Part shown: one piece after another, positions 16,636-25,215 of the stretch
Position numbering within the stretch: position 1 is the first letter of the stretch
Layout: the number at the start of each line of letters is the position of its first letter
From: Roseihalotalea indica
GTDB lineage: Bacteria; Bacteroidota; Bacteroidia; Cytophagales; Cyclobacteriaceae
Direction of reading: 5' to 3'
DNA: 64,000 nucleotides
Assembly: GCF_022458895.1 (NCBI RefSeq)
Contig: NZ_JAINFL010000001.1
Coordinates: 124,001 to 188,000 of the forward strand
Notes under the pieces: generated by a model
The model's input: the letters and a program-made list of their open reading frames with translations, nothing else
The model's database searches: none
Told to the model about the DNA's origin: nothing
Made by a program: the position numbers and the translations under genes

Positions 16636-17115
16636 ATGAATAAAATTTCGATACTATTTCTACAGGCAGTCATCATGCTTATTGGTATGGTAGCACTTTT
16701 TATTCTGATTCGGTTTCCTTTAACCGAAGGAAGAGCCCAGCACTTAGATCTGTTCAGCATTTATGCTGACCCATTCATCTTGTACGGGTATGCATCATCG
16801 ATCGTATTTTTTGTTGCCTTATACAAAGCATTCAAATTACTCGGATATATCGGTCAAAACAGGTTGTTTTCACTTAATTCGGTAAGAACTTTAAGAAGTA
16901 TTAAAAACTGCGCAATCATATTATGCATTTTAATTGCGATGGCCGGACTATACATCAGGATATTTCATCATGAAGATGACGACCCGGCTGGTTTTCTTGC
17001 CATGTGTATCGTCGTTATTTTTATATCGGTAGCCGTTGCAACTGCTGTAGCAGTGCTTGAAAAAATCCTGCAAAATGCGGTGGATATGAAAACTGAGAAT
17101 GACTTAACAATTTAA
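16636..17115 (+). CDS. DUF2975 membrane protein
   Basis: 159 residues with four hydrophobic segments at about 5-26, 48-68, 93-111 and 121-146. Sequence style (GYIGQNRLFSLNSVRTLRSIKNCAI) matches DUF2975 proteins, which commonly pair with a small Cro/CI-type HTH gene. That arrangement is seen here: the HTH gene starts four bases downstream. Function is unknown; the membrane protein may sense a signal for the regulator. The gene is AT-rich relative to the surroundings. Confidence 0.85.
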   Translation: MNKISILFLQAVIMLIGMVALFILIRFPLTEGRAQHLDLFSIYADPFILYGYASSIVFFVALYKAFKLLGYIGQNRLFSLNSVRTLRSIKNCAIILCILIAMAGLYIRIFHHEDDDPAGFLAMCIVVIFISVAVATAVAVLEKILQNAVDMKTENDLTI

Positions 17116-17118
17116 GCT

Positions 17119-17346
17119 ATGCCCATTATTGTGAATTTAGACGTGATGATGGCAAAGCGAAAAATTTCTCTGAATGAACTCTCTGAAAGAGTAGAGTTGA
17201 CATTATCTAACCTCTCAATATTAAAGACCGGGAAGGCGAAAGCCATTCGTTTTAGCACCTTAGAGGCCATTTGTAAAGCACTAGACTGCCAGCCAGGTGA
17301 CATTTTGGAATATGTGGATGAAAAACAAAAAACAACGAACCGCTAA
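17119..17346 (+). CDS. small Cro/CI-type (XRE, YozG-like) HTH regulator
   Basis: 75 residues consisting of one HTH domain: VMMAKRKISLNELSERVELTLSNLSILKTGKAKAIRFSTLEAICKALDCQPGDILEY has the full five-helix XRE pattern with the typical C-terminal CQPGDIL. It is the usual partner of DUF2975 and starts four bases after that stop, so the two form an operon. It probably autoregulates this operon through the AT-rich upstream region. Confidence 0.92.
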   Translation: MPIIVNLDVMMAKRKISLNELSERVELTLSNLSILKTGKAKAIRFSTLEAICKALDCQPGDILEYVDEKQKTTNR

Positions 17347-17514
17347 CACTCCCTATCATTAATTGCCATTGCGGTGTTAGTCTCAATTTCCTGTTATCAA
17401 GAGCTTTGAATTTAAACCAAAGGCTAGAATGGGCCTCATTTGATGCTTGATGCAGCCAAACTAGCAAGCAATCTGTCATCCATGTCCTAATCTCTAACCC
17501 CTATAACCCAATAT

Positions 17515-18567
17515 CTAAAACAACCGATAACTTCCGCTTCGGTTAAAGCGAGATAGGTCATAAGCGGGCATCTGACGGTTGTCCAGATATTTTTGTTTGG
17601 ATACTTTAAATAGCTGGGCAATGTGATCAGAAATGGGGCCCTCACCCACAATCCGGCGTCCCCACTGGCTATCGTGTACCTGGCCACCATGTAGGCTTTG
17701 CACTTGTTTCCATACTTTGTTTGCCCGATCGGGAAAATTTTGAGTGAGCCATTCTTTAAAGAGGGGGCCGATGGTTTTATTGAGGCGCACTACCGTGTAG
17801 CCAACACTGAGAGCACCGGCTTCAGCCACTTGCCGTACCAATGAAGGAATTTCATGATCATTCAGAGAAGGTATAATGGGGGCGATCATAGCACCACAGG
17901 GCACTCCGGCAGCACTTAGTGCTTCCAAGGTAGCTAACCGTTTAGCAACGCTGGCCGTGCGAGGCTCCATCTTGCTGCGTAGCTGCTCATCTTGGGTAGT
18001 AATAGAAAAATATACGTGAATGAGGCGTTCCGAAGCCAGTTCTTTTAATAATGGAAGGTCTCGCTCAATCAATCGATTTTTGGTGATGATGCCCACCGGG
18101 TTGCCGTATTTCAGAAAGACCTGAAGCAACTGTTGGGTAATTTTAAGTTCTCGTTCAATAGGTTGATAGCAGTCGGTATTACCCGAAAGAGCAATGGGTG
18201 CTACTCGCCAGCTCCGCCGCTGAAAAGCTGCTTCCAGCAAGCGAGGCGCATCGGGCTTTACTACAATCTTCTGTTCAAAATCAATGCCTGCACTAAAGCC
18301 CCAGTATTCGTGAGAGTTACGGGCGTAGCAGTAAATACAACCATGCTCACAACCCTGATATGGATTGATTGAGTACATCATCCGTATATCAGGGCTCTCG
18401 CTTTTGCTGATGATATTCTTGGGGTAATCGTAAATGATCTGACGCTGAGGTGATACGTATACGTCTTCATCAATACCTTCCCAATGTTCCTGCGTGAACT
18501 GACGAGATAAAAAAGAATTACCCGGATTAGATTGCGCACCCCGACCGGACAGATAAGAATCAGACAT
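17515..18567 (-). CDS. PA0069-family radical SAM protein
   Basis: 350 residues. The iron-sulfur cluster motif is GCEHGCIYCYARNSHEYWG, a CxxxCxxC arrangement; it also carries the HEYWG...DFEQKIVVKPDAP block typical of the spore-photoproduct-lyase-like PA0069 family. ALSGNTDCYQPIE and GIITKNRLIERD are further family motifs. The reaction is unknown. It is transcribed alone on the minus strand from an AT-rich upstream region that holds a short palindrome. The start at 18567 (MSDSYLSGRGAQ) gives the family's usual N-terminus. Confidence 0.93.
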   Translation of the reverse strand: MSDSYLSGRGAQSNPGNSFLSRQFTQEHWEGIDEDVYVSPQRQIIYDYPKNIISKSESPDIRMMYSINPYQGCEHGCIYCYARNSHEYWGFSAGIDFEQKIVVKPDAPRLLEAAFQRRSWRVAPIALSGNTDCYQPIERELKITQQLLQVFLKYGNPVGIITKNRLIERDLPLLKELASERLIHVYFSITTQDEQLRSKMEPRTASVAKRLATLEALSAAGVPCGAMIAPIIPSLNDHEIPSLVRQVAEAGALSVGYTVVRLNKTIGPLFKEWLTQNFPDRANKVWKQVQSLHGGQVHDSQWGRRIVGEGPISDHIAQLFKVSKQKYLDNRQMPAYDLSRFNRSGSYRLF

Positions 18568-18580
18568 AATAACTTAATAA

Positions 18581-18595
18581 AAGTATTAAATACTT
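18581..18595 (-). promoter_or_regulatory. 15-base palindrome upstream of the radical SAM gene
   Basis: AAGTATTAAATACTT is a perfect inverted repeat around a central base, 13 bases upstream of the start codon in an AT-rich leader. It could be an operator or overlap the -7 region; the sequence alone does not show which. Confidence 0.3.
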
Positions 18596-18697
18596 AAATT
18601 AAGCATAAAATAAACTTAAACACTACTCTGACTCAAAATTTTAATGATAGAATAATAAGATGCTTAAAAGTAGGAGAGAAGTACTAAGCAAAAAATC

Positions 18698-19156
18698 CTA
18701 ATTGCCTACCGGGCCAACCAACTCAGCATCTTCCAGAATATACATAAGCTCTTCGTAGTTTTCATCGTTCAGTTTGAGCTTACCCCGGAAGGCCACCATA
18801 GATTCGGTATAGCTAATAGGTTTGGTCAGGAAAACTTCCATCACTGTTTCTGGTCCACCGGAACCACAGAAGAAGCAAGATGCCAGAGGCAAAGAAGATA
18901 CAATGACATGCTCAGGTTTGAATAAGCCATCAAACGGAATGATATAGCCAGGGACCGTCACTATTTTACCTTCCATCTTCTGAGCATCTTCGCTGAATTC
19001 AGGCACATACAACTCGCCGTATTCATCTTCCGTAATTTTATACTTCACAGTTGAAAGCGCTTTCCAGACCTGTTCATCGGTATTATCCTGTCCAAAAGCG
19101 GAAGTGAGGTTCGCTACACTGAACAGGTACAATGCTACGATGCAAAGAAGCTTCAT
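18698..19156 (-). CDS. exported DUF3299-like protein
   Basis: 152 residues from the ATG at 19156, which gives a signal peptide MKLLCIVALYLFSVANLTSAFGQ; the longer frame adds nine non-signal residues. The mature part has the pattern EGKIVTVPGYIIPFDG...SSLPLASCFFCGSGGPETVMEVFL. The Cx2C near the centre and PGYIIP resemble DUF3299 proteins, sometimes found near metal or redox genes. Function unknown. It lies 51 bases downstream of the cysteine desulfurase gene in the same direction and may share its transcript. Confidence 0.75.
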   Translation of the reverse strand: MKLLCIVALYLFSVANLTSAFGQDNTDEQVWKALSTVKYKITEDEYGELYVPEFSEDAQKMEGKIVTVPGYIIPFDGLFKPEHVIVSSLPLASCFFCGSGGPETVMEVFLTKPISYTESMVAFRGKLKLNDENYEELMYILEDAELVGPVGN

Positions 19157-19207
19157 AAAAATAAGGTTTGGGTGTACTGCCATAACAAAAAACGCAAGAC
19201 AATAAGT

Positions 19208-20347
19208 TTAAACATTAACCGGGTAAAGCGACGCCACCGCATTAACAGCATGCTCAATGTCATTCGGTGTATTATGTCGGCTGAAAGAAAAACGTATTGC
19301 GCCCCGCTGCGGATCGCAGGATAGAGCCCGAAGCACATGCGAGCCTAGTTGAGCCCCACTAGCGCAAGCCGAGCCTCCCGAAGCCGATATCTGGTGGAGG
19401 TCCAGATTAAACAGCAGCATACTATTATCCTCTGCAGGAGGTAAACTAACGTTCAGTACAGTATATAAGCTTTCATCAAGTTTGTCTGACATGCCATTGA
19501 ATTGTACATCGGGTATTTTATCGCGCAGTCCTTCAATCATTTGTTGCTTCAAACTCCGAATATATTGAGTATGCTGATCCATACGCATATAGCTCAACTC
19601 TAATGCCTTCGCCAGACCAACAATACCATACAAGTTTTCGGTACCGCCCCGCATGTTGCGTTCCTGTCCGCCGCCGTGGAGTAAGGGATTTATTTTGTGC
19701 CCTTTAGCTATATAAAGAATCCCAATTCCTTTAGGGCCATGAAATTTATGCGCTGAGCCGGCAATGCAATGTACTGGTGTATTTTTCAGATCAAGGGAAT
19801 AGTGGGCTAGGGTTTGCACCGTATCTGAATGGAAAATAGCATTGTATTCGGCACATAAGCCACCTACTTTCTGAATATCGGTCAGGTTACCAATCTCATT
19901 ATTCCCGTGCATCAGTGATACAAACGCGCGCTCAGGCTGCTTCAACAGGGTTTCCAGATGGGTGAAATCAATATTTCCCTGAGCGTCAGTTTCTACATAA
20001 TCAATCTGAATACCCTGGTACTTTTCTAGCTGATGCAGGGTATGTAGTACGGCGTGATGTTCTAGTTGAGAAGTAATCGCCCGCTTAATACCGTAAGCCT
20101 CGATAGAGCAACGAATGGCTGTATTATCAGCTTCGGTGCCACCGGATGTAAAGAAAATCTCGGACGGAGTGGCATTTAGTAAATCAGCCACCAATTTACG
20201 GGCCTTCTCAATAGCCGAGCGAGTTTCCCGCCCGTGAGAGTGAGTTGAGGAAGGGTTTCCGTAAAAATTGGTCATATAAGGCATCATGGCCTCTAAAACT
20301 TCAGCATCCAGTGCGGTCGTCGCTGCATTATCCAGATAAACGCTCAT
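19208..20347 (-). CDS. cysteine desulfurase (NifS/IscS-like, class V aminotransferase fold)
   Basis: 379 residues from ATG 20347 (MSVYLDNAATT); ten extra in-frame residues upstream are not family-like. PLP enzyme that removes sulfur from cysteine for Fe-S cluster or other thiol biosynthesis. Motifs: YLDNAATT, PSSTHSHGRE, FFTSGGTEADN, the PLP lysine in AGSAHKFHGPKGIG, and the catalytic-loop cysteine in SGGSACASGAQ. The SACxSG loop indicates group I/NifS style. No scaffold or isc/suf genes are adjacent, so it may serve Fe-S assembly generally or another sulfur pathway. Confidence 0.94.
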   Translation of the reverse strand: MSVYLDNAATTALDAEVLEAMMPYMTNFYGNPSSTHSHGRETRSAIEKARKLVADLLNATPSEIFFTSGGTEADNTAIRCSIEAYGIKRAITSQLEHHAVLHTLHQLEKYQGIQIDYVETDAQGNIDFTHLETLLKQPERAFVSLMHGNNEIGNLTDIQKVGGLCAEYNAIFHSDTVQTLAHYSLDLKNTPVHCIAGSAHKFHGPKGIGILYIAKGHKINPLLHGGGQERNMRGGTENLYGIVGLAKALELSYMRMDQHTQYIRSLKQQMIEGLRDKIPDVQFNGMSDKLDESLYTVLNVSLPPAEDNSMLLFNLDLHQISASGGSACASGAQLGSHVLRALSCDPQRGAIRFSFSRHNTPNDIEHAVNAVASLYPVNV

Positions 20348-20410
20348 AAGCTTCGCAGTTGGGAAGTGAGTATACAAAATACGATAAGAAATAGGTCCTT
20401 TGCAAATACA

Positions 20411-20441
20411 AAGGCTGGCGAGTTACTAACCCGCCAGCCTT
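20411..20441 (-). terminator. hairpin between glmM and the cysteine desulfurase gene
   Basis: AAGGCTGGCG (20411-20420) is the exact inverse of 20432-20441, a ten-base GC-rich stem with an 11-base loop. Read on the minus strand it lies 29 bases beyond the glmM stop and is followed by TTTGTATTTG, a weak T tract. It probably terminates or attenuates glmM transcription. Confidence 0.6.
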
Positions 20442-20469
20442 ATCAACTTTGTGTTTATAAGCTAAAAGG

Positions 20470-21864
20470 CTAATGCGGGGTATTGATAATCTCGCGAATA
20501 TCAGCAATCAACTTATTAGCCAAATGCTCAGCCGTTACCCGTGAATTTGACTCGGATATAATCCGAATAATAGGCTCAGTATTGGATTTGCGCAGATGCA
20601 CCCACTCCCGGTCGAAAGTGATTTTTACTCCATCAGTAGTATTCACCGGTTGGTTGGCATACTGCTTGGCCAATGCCGCCAGCACTGCCGTCATGTTAAT
20701 GTCGGGTGTTAGCTCAATCTTGTTCTTAGAGATATGATACTGCGGATACGTGGCTTTTAGCTGAGAAATTGGCTTCCCGAATTTTGCCAGGTGCGACAGA
20801 AAGAGGGCAATACCTACTAAAGCATCGCGACCGTAATGTAGCTTCGGAAAAATGACGCCGCCATTGCCTTCACCACCGATAATGGCATCGGTTTGTTTCA
20901 TGGCTTCCACCACATTAACTTCACCTACAGCAGAGGCCGTGTATGACCCACCTTGTTTTTCAGTAACATCGTGCAATGCCAATGAAGAAGATAGGTTAGA
21001 AACCGTGTTTCCACCACCATTCAATTCCAGGATATAATCGGCTACAGCTACCAGCGTATACTCTTCACCAAAAGGGTCGCCATTCTCCTGAATCAACACC
21101 AGGCGGTCTACATCCGGATCTACCACAATACCTAAATCAAACGTGCCCTGCTCAATTTTTCCGCAAATGTGGGTCAGGTTCTCAGGGACTGGTTCAGGAT
21201 TGTGGCCAAACGAGCCATTAGGCTCACAAAAGAACTTTTCAATATGCTCAACTCCCAAGGCTTCCAGCAACTGAGGCACCGCAATGCTTCCAACTGAGTT
21301 GATACAGTCAATGGCTACTTTAAAATCACGCTGACGGATGGCTTCCACATCTACTTCGGGCAGAGCAAGTATCTTCTCAATATGCTTCTTGGTAGCTCCA
21401 TCTAAGCGCTGGTAGCTCCCTATTTTGCTGGTTGTAGCAAATGTAAAGTCAGATGATTCGGCTAACTCAAGTACCGTTTTCCCAGCCTCAGCTGAGATAA
21501 ACTCACCCGCTGCATTTAGCAGCTTCAGCGCATTCCACTGTCCGGGGTTATGGCTGGCAGTAATGATGATACCACCCTGAGCTTTTTCATCCGTTACGGC
21601 AAGTTCTACGGTGGGGGTAGAGGCCAGATCAATATCCAGCACATCAATACCCAGGCCTTGCAACGTGGCAGTTACCAGTTTAGAGACCATTTCGCCGGAA
21701 ATGCGGGCATCGCGGCCTATAACTACTTTTACTTTTTTGTGTTGCTGCTTCAGAAAGCTTCCAAAAGCAGCGGCATATTTTACGGTATCAATCGGGGTCA
21801 GCCCTTCGCCTGCCGAACCGCCGATCGTTCCGCGAATACCGGAAATCGATTTAATAAGTGTCAA
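20470..21864 (-). CDS. glmM: phosphoglucosamine mutase (alpha-D-phosphohexomutase family)
   Basis: 464 residues. Converts glucosamine-6-P to glucosamine-1-P for peptidoglycan and lipid A precursors. Motifs in order: SISGIRGTIGG at the N-terminus, GRDARISGEM, phosphoserine site ITASHNPGQWNALK (about residue 100), metal loop DPDVDRL, sugar-binding GEGNGGV, and phosphate-binding RKSNTEPIIRI near the C-terminus. These fit glmM as found in Bacteroidota, though a phosphoglucomutase/phosphomannomutase activity cannot be excluded from sequence. Followed on the same strand by a hairpin. Confidence 0.9.
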   Translation of the reverse strand: MTLIKSISGIRGTIGGSAGEGLTPIDTVKYAAAFGSFLKQQHKKVKVVIGRDARISGEMVSKLVTATLQGLGIDVLDIDLASTPTVELAVTDEKAQGGIIITASHNPGQWNALKLLNAAGEFISAEAGKTVLELAESSDFTFATTSKIGSYQRLDGATKKHIEKILALPEVDVEAIRQRDFKVAIDCINSVGSIAVPQLLEALGVEHIEKFFCEPNGSFGHNPEPVPENLTHICGKIEQGTFDLGIVVDPDVDRLVLIQENGDPFGEEYTLVAVADYILELNGGGNTVSNLSSSLALHDVTEKQGGSYTASAVGEVNVVEAMKQTDAIIGGEGNGGVIFPKLHYGRDALVGIALFLSHLAKFGKPISQLKATYPQYHISKNKIELTPDINMTAVLAALAKQYANQPVNTTDGVKITFDREWVHLRKSNTEPIIRIISESNSRVTAEHLANKLIADIREIINTPH

Positions 21865-21932
21865 GGATGTAAGGGGATTTTGTAGGACTACAATAGAAAA
21901 CTGTTCACAAAGAGGATGCGAAGTAAGGGAAA

Positions 21933-22163
21933 TTAGTTAAACTTCGCCAATACTTTGTTCACTTCTGAGTCAGGGTTACCACATTGCTCTCCTTCCGTCA
22001 TCTTCTTTCCGCAGTATCCACAGGTTGCCCCCTCTTTGTTAAGGAATGGGCTTTGCGAGGCACAAGTGCCTTTAAACTCACCATTCTTCAAAAAAATAAG
22101 CCGGACGCTCATCAACACAAAAAATAACGCAAGAAATCCTATGGCTAAAATAAGTGTGGTCAT
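21933..22163 (-). CDS. small membrane protein with cysteine-rich C-terminal domain
   Basis: 76 residues: one N-terminal TM helix (TLILAIGFLALFFVLMSVRLIF), then a short soluble part with five cysteines, TCASQ and CGYCGKK...EQCG, spaced like a small zinc ribbon. Bacteroidota often carry such a gene annotated only as 'membrane or secreted protein'. It lies upstream of glmM on the same strand, 68 bases away. Function unknown; divergent from mazG. Confidence 0.8.
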   Translation of the reverse strand: MTTLILAIGFLALFFVLMSVRLIFLKNGEFKGTCASQSPFLNKEGATCGYCGKKMTEGEQCGNPDSEVNKVLAKFN

Positions 22164-22283
22164 ATCAAATGTATTTTATGCAAAGATAGCATTACTAGGT
22201 AAAAACGAGTGGGCAGTACGCAAAGTTTCCCGGAGAATTACTTTACCTTCGTTTTGTTTTCTTCAGGCAATCAATAAATAATT

Positions 22284-23093
22284 ATGGCAGAATTATCAAG
22301 TGAGCGAAGGGCCGCGGCGCTAGCCGCATTTGATCGTTTGTTAACGATCATGGAAGAACTACGGGTAAAATGCCCATGGGACCGTAAGCAAACCATAGAA
22401 AGTATCCGCCACCTGACCATTGAAGAAACCTACGAGCTGTCAGATGCTATTTTAAGTGGTGATTTAGATGAGGTGCGGAAGGAACTGGGCGACTTGGCCC
22501 TGCATCTGGTTTTTTACGCCAAAATTGCCAGTGAGCAACAAGCCTTCGATATGGGCGATGTCCTGACTGGCATTTGCGAGAAACTGATTCGTCGGCATCC
22601 GCATGTATATGGTGATACAGAAGCTAATGATGCCCGTACGGTAGAGCAAAACTGGGAACAAATAAAATTAAGAGAAGCAGGAGAAACCCGAAAATCAGCC
22701 CTAAGCGGAGTGCCTTCTTCGTTACCGGCCCTGCTAAAAGCGTTTCGTATGCAGGAAAAAGCGCGCGGTGTGGGTTTTGACTGGGATCGTAAAGATCAGG
22801 TGTGGGATAAAGTGCAGGAAGAGTTGCTGGAATTTAGAGATGCTGAAGTGCTGGGCGATGTCTCGCAGATGGAAGAAGAATTTGGCGACCTGCTGTTTGC
22901 TTTAATCAACTATGCTCGTTTTTCGGGTATTAATCCAGAAGAAGCGCTGGAACGCACGAATCGGAAATTTTTACACCGGTTTCAGCACATTGAACAGCGT
23001 GCCTACGAGCAGGATAAAAATGTGAAAGACATGTCGCTGGACGAAATGGAAGAATATTGGAACGAAGCAAAAAAAACACCGCCTCCAGAATAG
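22284..23093 (+). CDS. mazG: MazG, nucleoside triphosphate pyrophosphohydrolase
   Basis: 269 residues with the two tandem MazG domains of the long form. The first has CPWDRKQTIESIRHLTIEETYEL with EExxE and LGDLALHLVFYAKIA with ExxD-type metal ligands; the second has KVQEELLEF and EEEFGDLLFALINYARF. It hydrolyses NTPs/dNTPs to monophosphates, a house-cleaning role. The last codons (AKKTPPPE and stop) coincide with a hairpin plus A-run that serves as terminator for the convergent small gene. Confidence 0.94.
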   Translation: MAELSSERRAAALAAFDRLLTIMEELRVKCPWDRKQTIESIRHLTIEETYELSDAILSGDLDEVRKELGDLALHLVFYAKIASEQQAFDMGDVLTGICEKLIRRHPHVYGDTEANDARTVEQNWEQIKLREAGETRKSALSGVPSSLPALLKAFRMQEKARGVGFDWDRKDQVWDKVQEELLEFRDAEVLGDVSQMEEEFGDLLFALINYARFSGINPEEALERTNRKFLHRFQHIEQRAYEQDKNVKDMSLDEMEEYWNEAKKTPPPE

Positions 23094-23103
23094 GAAGCGG
23101 TGT
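23069..23103 (-). terminator. minus-strand terminator embedded in the 3' end of mazG
   Basis: ACACCGC (23076-23082) pairs with GCGGTGT (23097-23103), with three more pairs inside after one mismatch. On the minus strand the stem is followed by eight Ts (the A run 23069-23076). It lies just past the stop of the small convergent membrane gene, so it is that gene's terminator even though it overlaps mazG codons. Confidence 0.8.
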
Positions 23104-23125
23104 CAGTTCTTTGAGGTTTGTTATG

Positions 23126-23281
23126 CTAAATAGGGCGCCTTCCCTGAATCAATCGTACTATAATTGCGATTACGGCAATTACCAATAAGATGTGAATAAG
23201 ACCACCTGCACTATAAACAAAAAATCCGAGTAGCCATCCAATAATTAAGATGACGGCAATGATATACAATAAACTGCCCAT
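23126..23281 (-). CDS. lmo0937-family small membrane protein
   Basis: 51 residues, shorter than most gene finders' cut-off. Starts MGSLLYIIAVILIIGWLLGF and ends with LLVIAVIAIIVRLIQGRRPI. Two hydrophobic helices and the terminal RLIxGRR match the widespread lmo0937 family of tiny membrane proteins, often stress-related, with no known function. A strong terminator starts 22 bases past its stop. It is convergent with mazG and divergent from the UbiA-family gene. Confidence 0.88.
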   Translation of the reverse strand: MGSLLYIIAVILIIGWLLGFFVYSAGGLIHILLVIAVIAIIVRLIQGRRPI

Positions 23282-23372
23282 AGGTGAAAAAATTTTGGTT
23301 AAATGATTATATAAACGGACTTTGTTTATAAAAAGTTATTTTGTTTAGAAATTTCCGCAGACCTACACCGTA

Positions 23373-24239
23373 ATGATTCACCGCGCTACCTGGCTACATT
23401 TGCGGATTCCTTTCTCATTTTTTTTACTGCCTATCTATTTATTTTCGCTTAGCGTGTCTGAAGGGTTTTCGGTTGAAAGCGCAGTAGCCGTGTTTTTTAT
23501 CGTGCACTTTCTGCTATACCCCGCTAGCAATGGGTATAACAGTTATTTTGATAAAGACGAAGGCAGCATTGGCGGGCTTGAGCACCCACCGCCGGTTCAA
23601 CGTGAGTTATATTATACATCGCTGGTGCTAGACGGTGCCGCAATTGCCTTTGGGTTATTGTTAAATGTTACTTTTGCGGTGATGTTACTGGTGTATGGAT
23701 TAGTATCGAAGGCTTATAGCCACCCCGCCATCCGGCTCAAGAAATATGCAATTGGAAGCTGGCTGGTAGCAGGCTTCTTTCAGGGTTTCTTTACCTTTCT
23801 GATGGTCTATATTGGTGTACATGAGGAGACACTAACCAACGCAGTGCAACAACCGGAGGTAGCAATTGGTGCAGCCCTTTCTTCCCTTATGCTTTGGGGT
23901 TCTTATCCTATGACCCAGATTTACCAGCACGATGAAGATGCTCGCCGAGGGGATTTTACGTTGAGCTACAAATTGGGTGTTGTAGGAACCTTTTACTTTA
24001 CTGCGGTAGTATTTGGAGCCGCAGCGTTGGGTTTTTGGCTGTATTATCAAGCTTGGTTTAGTATAATCCAAGCCTGGTTGTTTTTTGCTTTTTTGCTTCC
24101 GGTGCTAATATATTTTTTCAACTGGTATCGGCAGGTACAAAAAGATCCACTCCAAGCCGATTTTCATCATACCATGCGGCTCAATTTCATTTCTGGCCTA
24201 TGCCTCAATTTATTTTTTGGGCTGATGATTTTCTGGTGA
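23373..24239 (+). CDS. UbiA-family prenyltransferase-like membrane protein
   Basis: 288 residues with about eight or nine TM helices. The two Asp-containing UbiA loops are visible but variant: NGYNSYFDKDEGSIGG (first motif) and YQHDEDARRGDFTLSYKLG (second, DxxxD...G). The family transfers prenyl or related groups to aromatic or other acceptors in the membrane. No quinone or heme genes are adjacent, so the acceptor is unknown. The start at ATG 23373 places the first helix correctly. Confidence 0.85.
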   Translation: MIHRATWLHLRIPFSFFLLPIYLFSLSVSEGFSVESAVAVFFIVHFLLYPASNGYNSYFDKDEGSIGGLEHPPPVQRELYYTSLVLDGAAIAFGLLLNVTFAVMLLVYGLVSKAYSHPAIRLKKYAIGSWLVAGFFQGFFTFLMVYIGVHEETLTNAVQQPEVAIGAALSSLMLWGSYPMTQIYQHDEDARRGDFTLSYKLGVVGTFYFTAVVFGAAALGFWLYYQAWFSIIQAWLFFAFLLPVLIYFFNWYRQVQKDPLQADFHHTMRLNFISGLCLNLFFGLMIFW

Positions 24240-24290
24240 ACCAACCGGAGCATGGCGTCCAGTTCAGTAGCCTTAGCCATTAGGCTCATT

Positions 24291-24331
24291 ATTCCTATCA
24301 TTCCTATCATTCCTATCATTCCTATCATTCC
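24291..24331 (+). repeat. 9-base tandem repeat, (ATTCCTATC)x4.5
   Basis: Four perfect consecutive copies of ATTCCTATC from 24291 to 24326 and a partial fifth. It lies between the convergent UbiA-family and MORN-repeat genes, outside any coding region. Likely to vary in copy number by slippage. Confidence 0.9.
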
Positions 24332-24360
24332 CTCATCTTCTACTGGCCCACTTTTATTAG

Positions 24361-24999
24361 CTATTTCTTTTCTAATTCCACCTTTCTCTTTTTACCACGC
24401 TCATTGTAGTAGTACCAATCGCCTACGCGCTCTCCTTCTTCAAACTGGCCGGTATACTCGAGCTTTCCTTTAGGCGTATAGAATGTCCAGGCGCCACTTT
24501 CTTTTCCGTTGGTAAAATGGCCGGTTTGCCACAGCTGTCCATTTTCATGGTAAAAAGTCCAGGCGCCCTCGGGTAAACCTTGCTGGTAGATTCCGGTACG
24601 TTTGAGCTGACCGTTTTCGTAGTAAAACTTCCATACACCTTCGTATAGCCCGTTCTTAAAAACACCGAGCTTTTCGGTGGCCCCGTTGGCATAGTAGTAG
24701 AATGATGAGTCCTGTTGCAGTCCATGTACCCAATGCTCTTTTGCAATCAGGGCTCCTTCAAAATCATAGTACTGCACTTCGCCGTGCAAAGTATCGTGCT
24801 GGTATTGCTCGGTGGCGCTAATGTTTCCATTAGGATAATAAAAAGTCCATTGGTTCTCTTTACCCCACTGGCTGGTATCACCTTTGGCTTTTAATGAGCC
24901 ATCATCATAGTATATTTCTACTGGCTGGGCTTGTACTGATAAAGAACTAACGAGAACCATAGCAGTACAGGCCATATAAAAGACGATTCGTATTCGCAT
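24361..24999 (-). CDS. exported MORN-repeat (YwqK-like) protein
   Basis: 212 residues with a signal peptide (ACTAMVLVSSLSVQAQ) and at least six repeats of the form W.FYY.NG.L..TG.Y..G...G, for example VWKFYYENGQLKRTGIYQQG and AWTFYHENGQLWQTGHFTNG. These are MORN/YwqK repeats, common in Bacteroidota exported proteins. Databases often label them 'toxin-antitoxin system YwqK family antitoxin', but no toxin gene is adjacent and the export signal argues against that role. Probably a surface or periplasmic binding protein. Confidence 0.88.
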   Translation of the reverse strand: MRIRIVFYMACTAMVLVSSLSVQAQPVEIYYDDGSLKAKGDTSQWGKENQWTFYYPNGNISATEQYQHDTLHGEVQYYDFEGALIAKEHWVHGLQQDSSFYYYANGATEKLGVFKNGLYEGVWKFYYENGQLKRTGIYQQGLPEGAWTFYHENGQLWQTGHFTNGKESGAWTFYTPKGKLEYTGQFEEGERVGDWYYYNERGKKRKVELEKK

Positions 25000-25215
25000 A
25001 AATGATGCTTATAAGGAAGCTTTAGAAATACTGCACTGAGTACTTTTTACCTGGCAACGATAGGGGATACCTTACTATTGTGGTACTCTTACCCAGGAGT
25101 ATGCTTCATAAAAAAAGCCTGCCGGAAAATACGCAGAGTTTTCTATTTGGAGAACGAGATACGCTGAAGATTTTAGTATACTTGTAAGATTAAGAACGAC
25201 CTAACCGATCAAATT

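Noticed and set aside
24361..24999. Toxin-antitoxin role for the MORN-repeat protein
   Set aside because: The family label 'YwqK antitoxin' exists, but this protein has an export signal and no toxin gene is adjacent.
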